Shown: piece after piece, positions 1-6,035 of the stretch
How positions within the stretch are numbered: the first letter of the stretch is position 1
Layout of the letters: every line of letters begins with the position of its first letter
NCBI GenBank assembly: GCA_029855985.1
Contig: JAGSHR010000271.1
Coordinates: forward strand, 1 to 7,615
Source of the DNA: Candidatus Njordarchaeota archaeon
Lineage (GTDB): Archaea > Thermoproteota > JANJXX01 > Panguiarchaeales > Panguiarchaeaceae
Reading direction: 5' to 3'
DNA: 7,615 bases
Notes under the pieces: generated by a model
The model's database searches: none
Seen by the model: only the letters and a program-made list of their open reading frames with translations
What the model was told of the DNA's origin: nothing
Program-made: the position numbers and the translations under genes

Positions 1-2
1 AA

Positions 3-860
3 CTAGTTAGCCTATCAACTGTTGATAAAGCACCAGTTTACACTTACTTGGACCCACATGTAACCAATTGTTGTGCTTCTTGGTTTTGTCCTGGAGGAAC
101 AGGTTTAGGCTACCCAAAATTCGCGGTGAAGCCAGGGCCAGAACTTGGCTACTTCAACTTAGCGGTTTTCTTTTACGGTTGTAATCTCAATTGTCTATTC
201 TGTCAGAATTGGGAGCACAAGTTAATACGTGAAGCGCCAATGAAAACAAGTAAGGAGGTTGCTGGAGAGGCTCTTTCAAATAAGAGGGCAACGTGTATCT
301 GTTATTTTGGTGGTGATCCTGACGTTCACTTACCCTTTACAATAGCAGTAAATAAACTTGTAATTGAGGGCAAGGGAAACAGGATAATTAGGATATGCTA
401 CGAGTGGAATGGGGATGGAAATCCAATACTCGTAAGAAAGGCTGCTGAACAAGTTTTTGAATCCGGGGGAATCATTAAGTTTGATTTGAAGGCACCAAAT
501 GATGAATTGTATTACGCTTTAACAGGTGTAATTCCCAAAAATGTGTGGAAGAACTTTGAGATGATATACCATGAGTTCTACAATGAGCGACCAGTAGTTC
601 CTATTTTGACTGCATCGACACTGCTTGTGCCGGGTTATATTGGTGTGAGAGAGGTTGAGGAAATAGCGAAGAGGATATCTGAATTAGATCCAACTATACC
701 TTATTCTCTATTGGTTTTTCACTCGGATTTTTATATGCGTGACTTACCGATAACATTGAAAAAAACCGCTTACGCTGCATTAGAGGTGGCTAAAAAGTAC
801 CTTGAAAATGTTCACTTGGGGAACGAGTCACTATTGTATAAGTTTAGCTTTCGGTTATGA
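3..860 (+). CDS. Radical SAM protein, PflA/AmmeMemoRadiSam-like (5' end cut by window edge)
   Basis: Radical SAM enzymes use a 4Fe-4S cluster to cleave S-adenosylmethionine and start radical chemistry. The cluster motif CX3CX2C (CNLNCLFCQNW) is encoded at about 180-212 and has the form typical of pyruvate-formate-lyase-activase-like proteins. Further family-like segments follow: YFGGDP (glycine-rich SAM region), CYEWNGDGN, KFDLKAP, TLLVPGY and a C-terminal VHLGN. A second cysteine group, NCCASWFCPGG (about 66-98), lies just before the cluster. The frame is open to the left edge, with no ATG, GTG or TTG before the TTG at 48. No Shine-Dalgarno precedes that TTG, and the upstream residues (APVYTYLDPH) read as part of the same domain, so the gene most likely starts outside the window. 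Substrate and partner are unknown. Fold assignment is firm; the exact reaction is not. Confidence 0.85.
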   Translation, partial: LVSLSTVDKAPVYTYLDPHVTNCCASWFCPGGTGLGYPKFAVKPGPELGYFNLAVFFYGCNLNCLFCQNWEHKLIREAPMKTSKEVAGEALSNKRATCICYFGGDPDVHLPFTIAVNKLVIEGKGNRIIRICYEWNGDGNPILVRKAAEQVFESGGIIKFDLKAPNDELYYALTGVIPKNVWKNFEMIYHEFYNERPVVPILTASTLLVPGYIGVREVEEIAKRISELDPTIPYSLLVFHSDFYMRDLPITLKKTAYAALEVAKKYLENVHLGNESLLYKFSFRL

Positions 861-879
861 ATGGTTTTATTCATTGATG

Positions 880-884
880 TTTTT
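880..884 (+). terminator. Weak T-tract downstream of the radical SAM gene
   Basis: A run of five T lies about 20 bases after the stop codon. Archaeal RNA polymerase can terminate at T-tracts in the non-template strand without a hairpin. The run is short, so this is only a candidate. Confidence 0.25.
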
Positions 885-956
885 CTGGTGCTTAAACTTG
901 TGAATTCGTGATTTAGAGAATTTGGTCTTCCATGTTTAGATACATTTAACATCGAG

Positions 957-992
957 ATATAAATTTAAATAATAATAAAAGTTTAAAATTTA
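957..992 (+). promoter_or_regulatory. AT-only TATA-like region upstream of the RHH gene
   Basis: An almost pure A/T stretch contains two TATA-box-like elements, ATATAAATTTAAATA at about 957-971 and GTTTAAAATTTA at about 981-992. They lie roughly 60 to 95 bases before the TTG start at 1054, suitable for an archaeal promoter with a leader of some 40-70 bases. The two halves are similar but imperfectly symmetric, so an autoregulatory operator here is possible; that is inference. Confidence 0.4.
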
Positions 993-1053
993 GGCTACCT
1001 CACATTTATCTTTATTCTGAACACTAGCATGAGTTTAAAGCGAAGGGACCCAT

Positions 1054-1293
1054 TTGAAAATCGTAACAGTTAGGTTGAACGAAAAACATGTGAAGATACT
1101 GGAGAGGCTTTCAGAGGAATTAGATATCACGAAATCGGATGTTATAAGGTACTCTTTGGAGCTTATGGATAGGCTTGTTAAAATGGTTGCGGAGGGTGAG
1201 GACAGTCTCGATAAGTTAGAGAAACTTCTTAGAATCATTGAAAGCAAGGGGGAAACACAAATTAAGTCAATAATCAAAGAGCTTAAGGTTTAA
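1054..1293 (+). CDS. Ribbon-helix-helix (CopG/Arc-like) DNA-binding protein
   Basis: This 79-residue protein has the layout of a ribbon-helix-helix repressor. A short N-terminal beta strand with alternating residues (KIVTVRL, residues 2-8) would pair with a second monomer and enter the DNA major groove. Helix 1 is about 10-23 and helix 2 about 26-44, joined by an ITKSDVIR turn that is typical of the family. A charged helical tail (about 46-79, rich in E, K and L) could form a coiled coil or bind a partner. The start is TTG: an in-frame stop at 1036-1038 leaves no other start, and GAAGGG at 1042-1047 is a partial Shine-Dalgarno. The gene stands alone with its own AT-rich leader and T-tract terminators. 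Its target is unknown; the repeat at 1364-1419 and its own promoter are candidates. No toxin gene is adjacent, so an antitoxin role is not supported. Confidence 0.8.
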   Translation: MKIVTVRLNEKHVKILERLSEELDITKSDVIRYSLELMDRLVKMVAEGEDSLDKLEKLLRIIESKGETQIKSIIKELKV

Positions 1294-1305
1294 TCCCATA
1301 CCAAA

Positions 1306-1328
1306 TTTTTTAGTGTTACGCCATTTTT
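1306..1328 (+). terminator. T-tract terminator after the RHH gene
   Basis: Two T runs, six T at 1306-1311 and five T at 1324-1328, lie 13 and 31 bases after the stop codon. This matches archaeal oligo-T termination and separates the RHH gene from the antiporter gene. Confidence 0.45.
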
Positions 1329-1363
1329 GAACGCTCTTTCTGTACCTTCTCGATCAATTAAAA

Positions 1364-1419
1364 GTTTGTTTAGTATTTCCATTTATAATCATTCGTTTGT
1401 TTAATATTTTCCATTTTTA
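1364..1419 (+). repeat. Imperfect direct repeat (two copies, about 31-base period) upstream of the antiporter gene
   Basis: Copies at 1364-1387 and 1395-1419 share GTTTGTTTA/G at the start and CCATTT near the end. They differ by two substitutions and one T insertion. The sequence is T-rich, so chance is possible, but the match runs over about 24 bases. The repeat lies in the 195-base gap between the RHH gene and the antiporter gene, about 70-125 bases before the antiporter start. The rest of the gap holds the T-tracts already listed and a possible TATA-like AATTAATA at 1438-1445. Confidence 0.5.
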
Positions 1420-1488
1420 TTTTAGATTTTGTATTCCAATTAATACTGTGTAAGGGCGTTCATAGATGTGATAATGTGAGGTGCTGTA

Positions 1489-2610
1489 GTGGTTTATACG
1501 GAGATTTTGATAGGCCTTCTCATATTTATAGCCGGCGTTCTATCCATTGAACTCTACATTTCGGCTGCCGTTTTGGAGATTATCGCTGGTGTAATCGGTT
1601 ATAATGTTTTCCATCTAGAGCCACCGGTTTTCTTTGACTTTATAGCGCAGTTTGGCCTTCTCGGGATAATGTTCTTTGCAGGATTAGAAACGGACACAAA
1701 GATATTGAAAAGACATATTAGGAGCAGTTTACAAATAGGCATCATGGGTTACCTCTTCCCATTTGCAGGGGTATTCCTCATATCACACGTTTTATTAAAG
1801 TATTCTATTGCACTGAGCATCTTGATTAGTTTATCCCTATCAACAACTTCTTTGGCCTTGGTTTATGCTGTACTGAGGGAACAGAAAACCAACATTGGTG
1901 AATCAAAGCATGTTATCTTGGGTAGTGCAATGATTATAGATATGTTGAGCATGTTAACATTAACGCTACTAATTGGCTACGTGAGTATGGAAATGTTATT
2001 GTACGCTATTGTCCTAATAGTTATCTTAGTAAGCGCAAAGAAATTTGGCCCCCGACTTATAGAGAGATATAAGGGGTCAGAAGCGGAACTAGAGATACGT
2101 TTTATTCTCCTCCTACTCTTGATAATTCCCTTCTTCTCTGAGAAGCTAATGGTTAGCGAGGCTGTTTTCGCTTACTTGATCGGTTTAATCTTATCTGACA
2201 TATCGGAACACCATGAGGTACTAGTTGAGAAAATGAGAGGAATCGTTTTTGGTTTCCTTGGTCCCGCATTTTTCTTTAAAGCAGGGTTACTAATAAATCT
2301 CTCGTTTTTCTCAATAGAATTGCTGTTGCTGATATCAGCCTTCACGCTTATAGCGTACTTATTTAAGTTTATTGGAGTGTATTTGGCTTCAAGAAATATC
2401 ATGGGAGATAAGAAAGGTAAAATGGCGGGACTGTACTTTAATTTCAGGTTGAGTTTCGGTATTGCAGCCGCTATCATTGGATTGAGCATTGGACTACTAT
2501 CTATTGAGCTCTACACGATTATCGTGCTTGTGGTATTAATAACTTCGCTTATATCAACGGTTTTATTGAAGCTTTATTATAGGGAACCATTGGAGCTTAT
2601 GGAGTACTAG
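1489..2610 (+). CDS. Kef/NapA-type cation:proton antiporter (CPA2), membrane domain only
   Basis: This very hydrophobic 373-residue protein of about 12 membrane helices matches the membrane domain of CPA2 monovalent cation:proton antiporters, which exchange Na+ or K+ for H+ across the cytoplasmic membrane. Diagnostic stretches are GLLGIMFFAGLETD (57-70), LSLSTTSLALVYAVL (115-129, the unwound-helix region), a membrane aspartate D151 in MIIDMLS, SEAVFAYLIGLILSD (223-237), FFFKAG (261-266), LFKFIG with K293 and FRLSFG with R320. It ends about ten residues after the last helix, with no RCK/TrkA-N domain, so any nucleotide gating would need a separate protein. The start is GTG at 1489, with GAGGTG at 1478-1483 five bases upstream and an in-frame stop at 1477-1479. 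By eye the usual acidic or polar residue before the key aspartate is isoleucine. Ion specificity cannot be read from the sequence. Confidence 0.87.
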   Translation: MVYTEILIGLLIFIAGVLSIELYISAAVLEIIAGVIGYNVFHLEPPVFFDFIAQFGLLGIMFFAGLETDTKILKRHIRSSLQIGIMGYLFPFAGVFLISHVLLKYSIALSILISLSLSTTSLALVYAVLREQKTNIGESKHVILGSAMIIDMLSMLTLTLLIGYVSMEMLLYAIVLIVILVSAKKFGPRLIERYKGSEAELEIRFILLLLLIIPFFSEKLMVSEAVFAYLIGLILSDISEHHEVLVEKMRGIVFGFLGPAFFFKAGLLINLSFFSIELLLLISAFTLIAYLFKFIGVYLASRNIMGDKKGKMAGLYFNFRLSFGIAAAIIGLSIGLLSIELYTIIVLVVLITSLISTVLLKLYYREPLELMEY

Positions 2611-2631
2611 TTTGCTTTGACGGTTAGCAAA
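2611..2631 (+). terminator. Possible hairpin after the antiporter gene
   Basis: TTTGCT at 2611-2616 pairs with AGCAAA at 2626-2631 across a nine-base loop, directly after the stop codon. The stem is only six base pairs and is not followed by a T run, so it may be a weak 3'-end structure or chance. Confidence 0.25.
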
Positions 2632-2640
2632 TAATATACA

Positions 2641-2654
2641 ATAATTTAAATTAT
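2641..2654 (+). promoter_or_regulatory. Palindromic TATA-like box upstream of taw1
   Basis: ATAATTTAAATTAT is a perfect 14-base palindrome made only of A and T. It contains the TATA-like AATTTAAAT and sits about 44-57 bases before the ATG at 2698. A transcript starting about 25 bases downstream would have a leader of roughly 25 bases that includes the Shine-Dalgarno. The symmetry could also serve a dimeric regulator, but short A/T palindromes are common in such DNA. Confidence 0.45.
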
Positions 2655-2682
2655 GAAGAGAACAAAAATATGACAATAGGTG

Positions 2683-2690
2683 AAGGAGGG
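2683..2690 (+). promoter_or_regulatory. Shine-Dalgarno of taw1, decides its start
   Basis: AAGGAGGG is a near-perfect anti-16S match, seven bases before the ATG at 2698. An in-frame GTG at 2680 lies just before this element, so using it as the start would put the ribosome-binding site inside the coding region. Confidence 0.8.
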
Positions 2691-2697
2691 ACAGAAA

Positions 2698-3810
2698 ATG
2701 GCTAACCCACCCGAAATCATAGAATACAAGATTAACCAAGAGCGCCTAAAAAGGTATCTTAAAGCAGGATACAAGGTGATAGGCAAATATCTGCACTCTG
2801 GGGTAGAAATTTGTAGATGGACAAAGTCGGCGCTTAAAGGGGAAAGGTTCTGTTACAAAAGATGGTATGGTGTTGCATCACACAGATGCGTTCAAATGAC
2901 ACCGACACTTGACTACTGTGATTTCTCATGCGTTTTCTGTTGGAGAATGTTCAGTGAGGATAGATTTAAATCAACAATGAAGTGGGATGAGCCGGAAGAC
3001 ATTATTCGCGAAGCCGTGAAGGCTCAGAGGGAATTGCTCGCTGGGTATAAGGGCCATCCCAAGGTGACCCCCGAGAGGTTTTTAGAAGCCATGCACCCAG
3101 TCCACTTCGCAATCAGTTTAGACGGAGAACCAACCCTATACCCAAAGATCGTTGAGTTAATCAAAGGTATTAAGGAGAGAGGATGGACCGCATTTATTGT
3201 TACCAATGGAACAGTTCCCAACAGGTTAAAAGAAATGCTGGAAAAAAACATTGTTCCAACTAACCTCTACATAAGTGTTTACGCTACGTACCCGGAGGAC
3301 TACGTTAAAGTCACAAACTCCTTTATACCCAACCCTATGGATCGAGTAATCGAAAGCCTAAAGTTAATGAAGGAGTTCGAAAAGAGAAAATGTAGAACCA
3401 TTATCAGAATGACCCTAGTTAAAGGAGTGAACATGAAGGACCCAGAGGGCTACGCGAAACTCATAAACTTGGCCAAACCAATGTTCGCAGAGTTAAAAGG
3501 TTACACGTGGGCTGGAGAATCAACCAAGAGGTTACCACGTACTGCCATGCCAACTTTAGATGAACTAAAAGAATTCGCTGAAGTTATCGTAAGGGAAACT
3601 GGTTACCAGATAAAGGAAATTGATGAAGTGAGCAGAGTTATCATGCTTGTTAGGGACGAGGAAGCTTGGAAGAAGAACATAGAGTGGATAAAGGAGCAAA
3701 AAGAAAAAATCAAGGAATTCGACGAGAAATGGAGGAAACTTTATGAGAACAAGGGATTCGACGCAATTTATAGGATGAAATTCAAGGAACTTCCTTTATT
3801 GGAACCATGA
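2698..3810 (+). CDS. taw1: Taw1 / TYW1, tRNA 4-demethylwyosine synthase (radical SAM)
   Basis: Taw1 condenses pyruvate with N1-methylguanosine at position 37 of tRNA-Phe to make the tricyclic base 4-demethylwyosine, the first committed step of wyosine synthesis. The protein is 370 residues from the ATG. The radical SAM motif is C74-X3-C78-X2-C81 (CDFSCVFCWR). Three more cysteines, C39, C52 and C64, sit where the family binds its second 4Fe-4S cluster. K54, two residues after C52, matches the lysine reported to form a Schiff base with pyruvate. Other family blocks are AGYKGHPKV, SLDGEPTLYP, FIVTNGTVP, MTLVKGVNM, LKGYTW and a late SRVIMLVRD. No flavodoxin domain is present, as usual in archaea. 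After VRD there is a charged tail of about 50 residues, longer than I recall in Pyrococcus Taw1. The gene has its own promoter-like box and T-tract terminator; its usual pathway partners (Trm5, Taw2, Taw3) are not in the window. Confidence 0.96.
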   Translation: MANPPEIIEYKINQERLKRYLKAGYKVIGKYLHSGVEICRWTKSALKGERFCYKRWYGVASHRCVQMTPTLDYCDFSCVFCWRMFSEDRFKSTMKWDEPEDIIREAVKAQRELLAGYKGHPKVTPERFLEAMHPVHFAISLDGEPTLYPKIVELIKGIKERGWTAFIVTNGTVPNRLKEMLEKNIVPTNLYISVYATYPEDYVKVTNSFIPNPMDRVIESLKLMKEFEKRKCRTIIRMTLVKGVNMKDPEGYAKLINLAKPMFAELKGYTWAGESTKRLPRTAMPTLDELKEFAEVIVRETGYQIKEIDEVSRVIMLVRDEEAWKKNIEWIKEQKEKIKEFDEKWRKLYENKGFDAIYRMKFKELPLLEP

Positions 3811-3830
3811 TCTTTTGCCTTAATTTTCGC

Positions 3831-3844
3831 TTTTTCTCCTTTTT
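3831..3844 (+). terminator. Double T-tract terminator after taw1
   Basis: Two runs of five T, at 3831-3835 and 3840-3844, are separated by CTCC and lie 21-34 bases after the stop codon. This is a typical archaeal terminator and ends the taw1 unit before the next promoter. Confidence 0.55.
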
Positions 3845-3885
3845 AAACAATCTTAATTCAATCCTCACGTTTTTATCGATTTAAT

Positions 3886-3923
3886 TCTTTAAAAAATTTA
3901 TAGAAAAATTCAACTCAAAGGTG
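3886..3923 (+). promoter_or_regulatory. TATA-like region and Shine-Dalgarno of the membrane-protein operon
   Basis: An A/T stretch at about 3886-3905 includes TTTAAAAAATTTATAG, a good archaeal TATA-type element. AAAGGTG at 3917-3923 is a Shine-Dalgarno-like sequence seven bases before the TTG at 3931. The box lies close to the start, so the leader would be short. Confidence 0.4.
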
Positions 3924-3930
3924 TTTTAGC

Positions 3931-4743
3931 TTGAATCAGTTAAGGAAGTTACCGCCCCTCATATTTTTAATAGGTGTTTCCTTGTACCTCCTTGTTCTCT
4001 TCTTGGGTTCTATTATGGTGGCGATTGGGTCAAATGAGCTTGCTTACTGGACCATAGGCATGTTGTCCGTTGGTATATTTGGTTTATCTCTGGTTTTGCT
4101 GCCGATTTTCATGGATTGGAAACTTGAGGAGATCAGCGAGAAGATTTCAAGAATAATGAAATCCATCGCGGTTGAGGATATTACTCCAGTTGGTCCTGTT
4201 GTGGCCATGAGACCTGCCGTGCTAAGGTTAAAGATTAGAAATCCCCTGAAAACATATGGGTTGAGATTGAGGTTCAGAAGTTACGATTATGTTAATCCTT
4301 CATCGATGGATCTCCTTTTGGAGCCCGGGGAAACAACTGTGAGGGATATCATAATTGTTCCTTCTGGTTCTGGTAAGAGGGAGTTCTCTGTGACTATTGC
4401 GCCTCTCTACGATGAGAACAATAGGTATATCCCTGAACACGAAGCCGACGATGTTGCCTTGCAAAAGTTTTCGATTGATGTGGAGGAGGCAGTCGCGGGC
4501 GGCTTATCGTCAAGGGAAAGAAGCATAATTAGTGGCTTAATAAAGTTTGCAGCGTTCTTCTCGGCTTCTGGTTTAGTTTACCTGTCAATATTGAAGTTTA
4601 GTGGCATGGAATCTCTAATATTCGTGTTGACACAAGTTGTACCAATAGTCACGATCCTGCAGGTTCCCGTGTTAATGTTGATCTTCTATCTGGATAAGAA
4701 GTTACCTGAGAAACCAACATTCGTTTTTGAGGAGGAAGGCTAA
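3931..4743 (+). CDS. Membrane protein: 2 TM, Ig-like beta module, 2 TM; partner of the ECF S-like protein
   Basis: I do not recognise a named family. The 270 residues form two membrane helices (about 10-32 and 38-61), a charged linker (62-85), a soluble beta-rich module (about 88-188) and two more helices (about 199-222 and 228-254). The module contains LRLKIRNP, LEPGE (130-134) and GKREFSVTIAP (148-158), a pattern of Ig-like or CARDB-like beta sandwiches; the 2-TM-plus-beta layout also recalls the front part of DUF58 proteins, but no von Willebrand A domain follows. Lysines and arginines after helix 2 and helix 4 favour a cytoplasmic module. The start is TTG, with a Shine-Dalgarno seven bases upstream and an in-frame stop at 3901-3903. 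The stop codon abuts the ATG of the next gene, and both proteins share the module, so they probably work together. Function unknown. Confidence 0.8.
   Translation: MNQLRKLPPLIFLIGVSLYLLVLFLGSIMVAIGSNELAYWTIGMLSVGIFGLSLVLLPIFMDWKLEEISEKISRIMKSIAVEDITPVGPVVAMRPAVLRLKIRNPLKTYGLRLRFRSYDYVNPSSMDLLLEPGETTVRDIIIVPSGSGKREFSVTIAPLYDENNRYIPEHEADDVALQKFSIDVEEAVAGGLSSRERSIISGLIKFAAFFSASGLVYLSILKFSGMESLIFVLTQVVPIVTILQVPVLMLIFYLDKKLPEKPTFVFEEEG
4731..4735 (+). promoter_or_regulatory. Shine-Dalgarno of the ECF S-like gene, inside the upstream coding region
   Basis: GGAGG, part of GGAGGAAGG, lies eight bases before the ATG at 4744 and within the last codons of the preceding gene. It selects the first of two nearby ATGs (4744 rather than 4750) and suggests translational coupling of the pair. 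Confidence 0.7.
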
Positions 4744-5952
4744 ATGAAGATGAGTAAGATAAAACTTTACTTCAAAAAGGATTTTGCTACCTTAAAGAAG
4801 AACTTGTTGTTTGCGATTGCTTTTGCAATATTCTATGGTATTGAGGTATACTTCTTGAACCAAGAGGCATTAACTGGTTACGGGCAGTATAGACCGTTGA
4901 TATTTTTACCAGCACTTGCCTCAATTGCCTTCGGCCCCCTAGTGGGTGCATTCGTTGGAGGATTTGGAAACCTCACTAATGATATCATAAGAAAAATGAT
5001 TATTGAGCACGAATCACTCCACATGGGGCACCTCATGGGGTTCATAGGTAACTTTATTGGCGCGTATGTTGTGGGCGTATTGAGCGTCGATATTGACGTT
5101 AAAAGTAAGGGATTGTTTTCCAAGGAATCATTCAAGGATTATATTTGGAACACTGTAGCAGGCTTTATTGGTATGGGTGCTGTAACCGGTTTCATTATTG
5201 GTTTTGGGCGTCTATTAATTGGAAAAGCACAAACAATCGAGGAAGCCATCTTATTCGCTGGAACCGTTACATTCTGGAATGGCGTTTTCATGTTGATATT
5301 GCTCGCTGTCCTACCGCTTTACGGTTACTTGGAGAAGGTTTACTTGGAGAAACAGGAAGCAAAGAAGAGAGAATTAGTTAAAATCAAAATCGTTGAAAGT
5401 AAGGATAGCCCCTTCTCCGATATTATTGAGGGTAGGTTCATTGACAGTGTCCCTATAGAGAAAGAATGGGCGACAATGGGGATCCAAATAAAGAACACAT
5501 CTGATAAGACTTTGAGGTTCAAGGCTGAAATAATAGGTCCCGATATAATTCAGCCCTCGGTCAAATTTACAAAAAAGCTTAACCCTGGAGAAGTTGATGA
5601 AGTTACATTTTCCATATACCCGTTAGATGAGGGTGAGAGGCACTTTAAGATTAGATTGGTGCCATGGAGTGAGGACCTTTCAGTAACGAAGGAGCTTACA
5701 AGTGAAGTGAAAGAAGGAGAATACGAGTTAGCATATAAGGCTATGGCAGAGGAATCTGAGAAGTTAAGTTCACTTACGTCAATAATTGGACTATTGGTTA
5801 TCTTTGGTTTATTGGCGAAAACGTTTTATGAAATTCTAAGCTCGGGAAGCATATCTATGGGCCTATCAATAGCCCTATCACTATTCATAGCGGAAATCGT
5901 ACTAGTATTTGCTTGGTACATGTGGAAGAAAATGAAATTATCATCCCAATAG
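4744..5952 (+). CDS. ECF transporter S component-like membrane domain fused to an Ig-like module and 2 TM
   Basis: Residues about 19-196 form a compact bundle of about six membrane helices resembling ECF-type S components, which bind a vitamin or metal and deliver it to an EcfT/EcfA ATPase module. The best sign is PLIFLPALASIAFGPLVGAFVGGFGNL (51-77), the glycine- and proline-rich region typical of the family. A histidine cluster, EHESLHMGH (88-96), follows. After a basic linker (197-215) comes a beta-rich module (about 216-325) with LNPGE (279-283) and EGERHFKIRLVP (296-307), matching the module of the preceding protein, and then two helices (about 342-362 and 371-392). S components usually end after the six-helix bundle at about 170-200 residues; this protein is about twice that length. 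No EcfT or EcfA gene is in the window, so energy would come from an ATPase module elsewhere. Substrate unknown. It could instead be a non-transport membrane sensor. Confidence 0.75.
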   Translation: MKMSKIKLYFKKDFATLKKNLLFAIAFAIFYGIEVYFLNQEALTGYGQYRPLIFLPALASIAFGPLVGAFVGGFGNLTNDIIRKMIIEHESLHMGHLMGFIGNFIGAYVVGVLSVDIDVKSKGLFSKESFKDYIWNTVAGFIGMGAVTGFIIGFGRLLIGKAQTIEEAILFAGTVTFWNGVFMLILLAVLPLYGYLEKVYLEKQEAKKRELVKIKIVESKDSPFSDIIEGRFIDSVPIEKEWATMGIQIKNTSDKTLRFKAEIIGPDIIQPSVKFTKKLNPGEVDEVTFSIYPLDEGERHFKIRLVPWSEDLSVTKELTSEVKEGEYELAYKAMAEESEKLSSLTSIIGLLVIFGLLAKTFYEILSSGSISMGLSIALSLFIAEIVLVFAWYMWKKMKLSSQ

Positions 5953-5977
5953 GCCCGCAAAATGGAAAACAATATCT

Positions 5978-6026
5978 CTATAAAATGTTCGCTTAATCCC
6001 TTTAATTAACAACTTTTTTAGGGTGA
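5978..6026 (+). promoter_or_regulatory. Leader of the epimerase gene: TATA-like boxes, T run, Shine-Dalgarno
   Basis: CTATAAAA at 5978-5985 and CTTTAATTAA at 6000-6009 are TATA-like candidates. A run of six T at 6014-6019 could end transcripts of the upstream operon. AGGGTGA at 6020-6026 is a moderate Shine-Dalgarno nine bases before the ATG at 6036. The sequence does not show which TATA element is used. Confidence 0.35.
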
Positions 6027-6035
6027 CACTCAAAC

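Noticed and set aside
48..50. TTG at 48 as the start of the radical SAM gene
   Set aside because: No Shine-Dalgarno, and the frame is open to the window edge with residues that read as part of the domain.
861..1053. Possible small RNA or riboswitch in the gap before the RHH gene
   Set aside because: Very A/T-rich, with no stable GC stems or recognisable aptamer pattern; only promoter-like boxes are visible.
1035..1277. 80-residue minus-strand frame opposite the RHH gene
   Set aside because: It mirrors the RHH gene, which has a recognisable fold; the reverse protein is serine/leucine-rich with no domain pattern.
2172..2489. 105-residue minus-strand frame opposite the antiporter
   Set aside because: It lies wholly inside a strongly supported gene and is low in complexity, so it is a shadow frame.
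2680..2682. GTG at 2680 as the start of taw1
   Set aside because: It lies upstream of the strong AAGGAGGG at 2683-2690, which is correctly spaced for the ATG at 2698.
3024..3251. 75-residue minus-strand frame opposite taw1
   Set aside because: It overlaps conserved Taw1 blocks and shows no domain of its own.
4878..5522. Minus-strand and alternate plus-strand frames inside the ECF S-like gene
   Set aside because: The main frame gives a coherent membrane protein; the others show only shadow composition.
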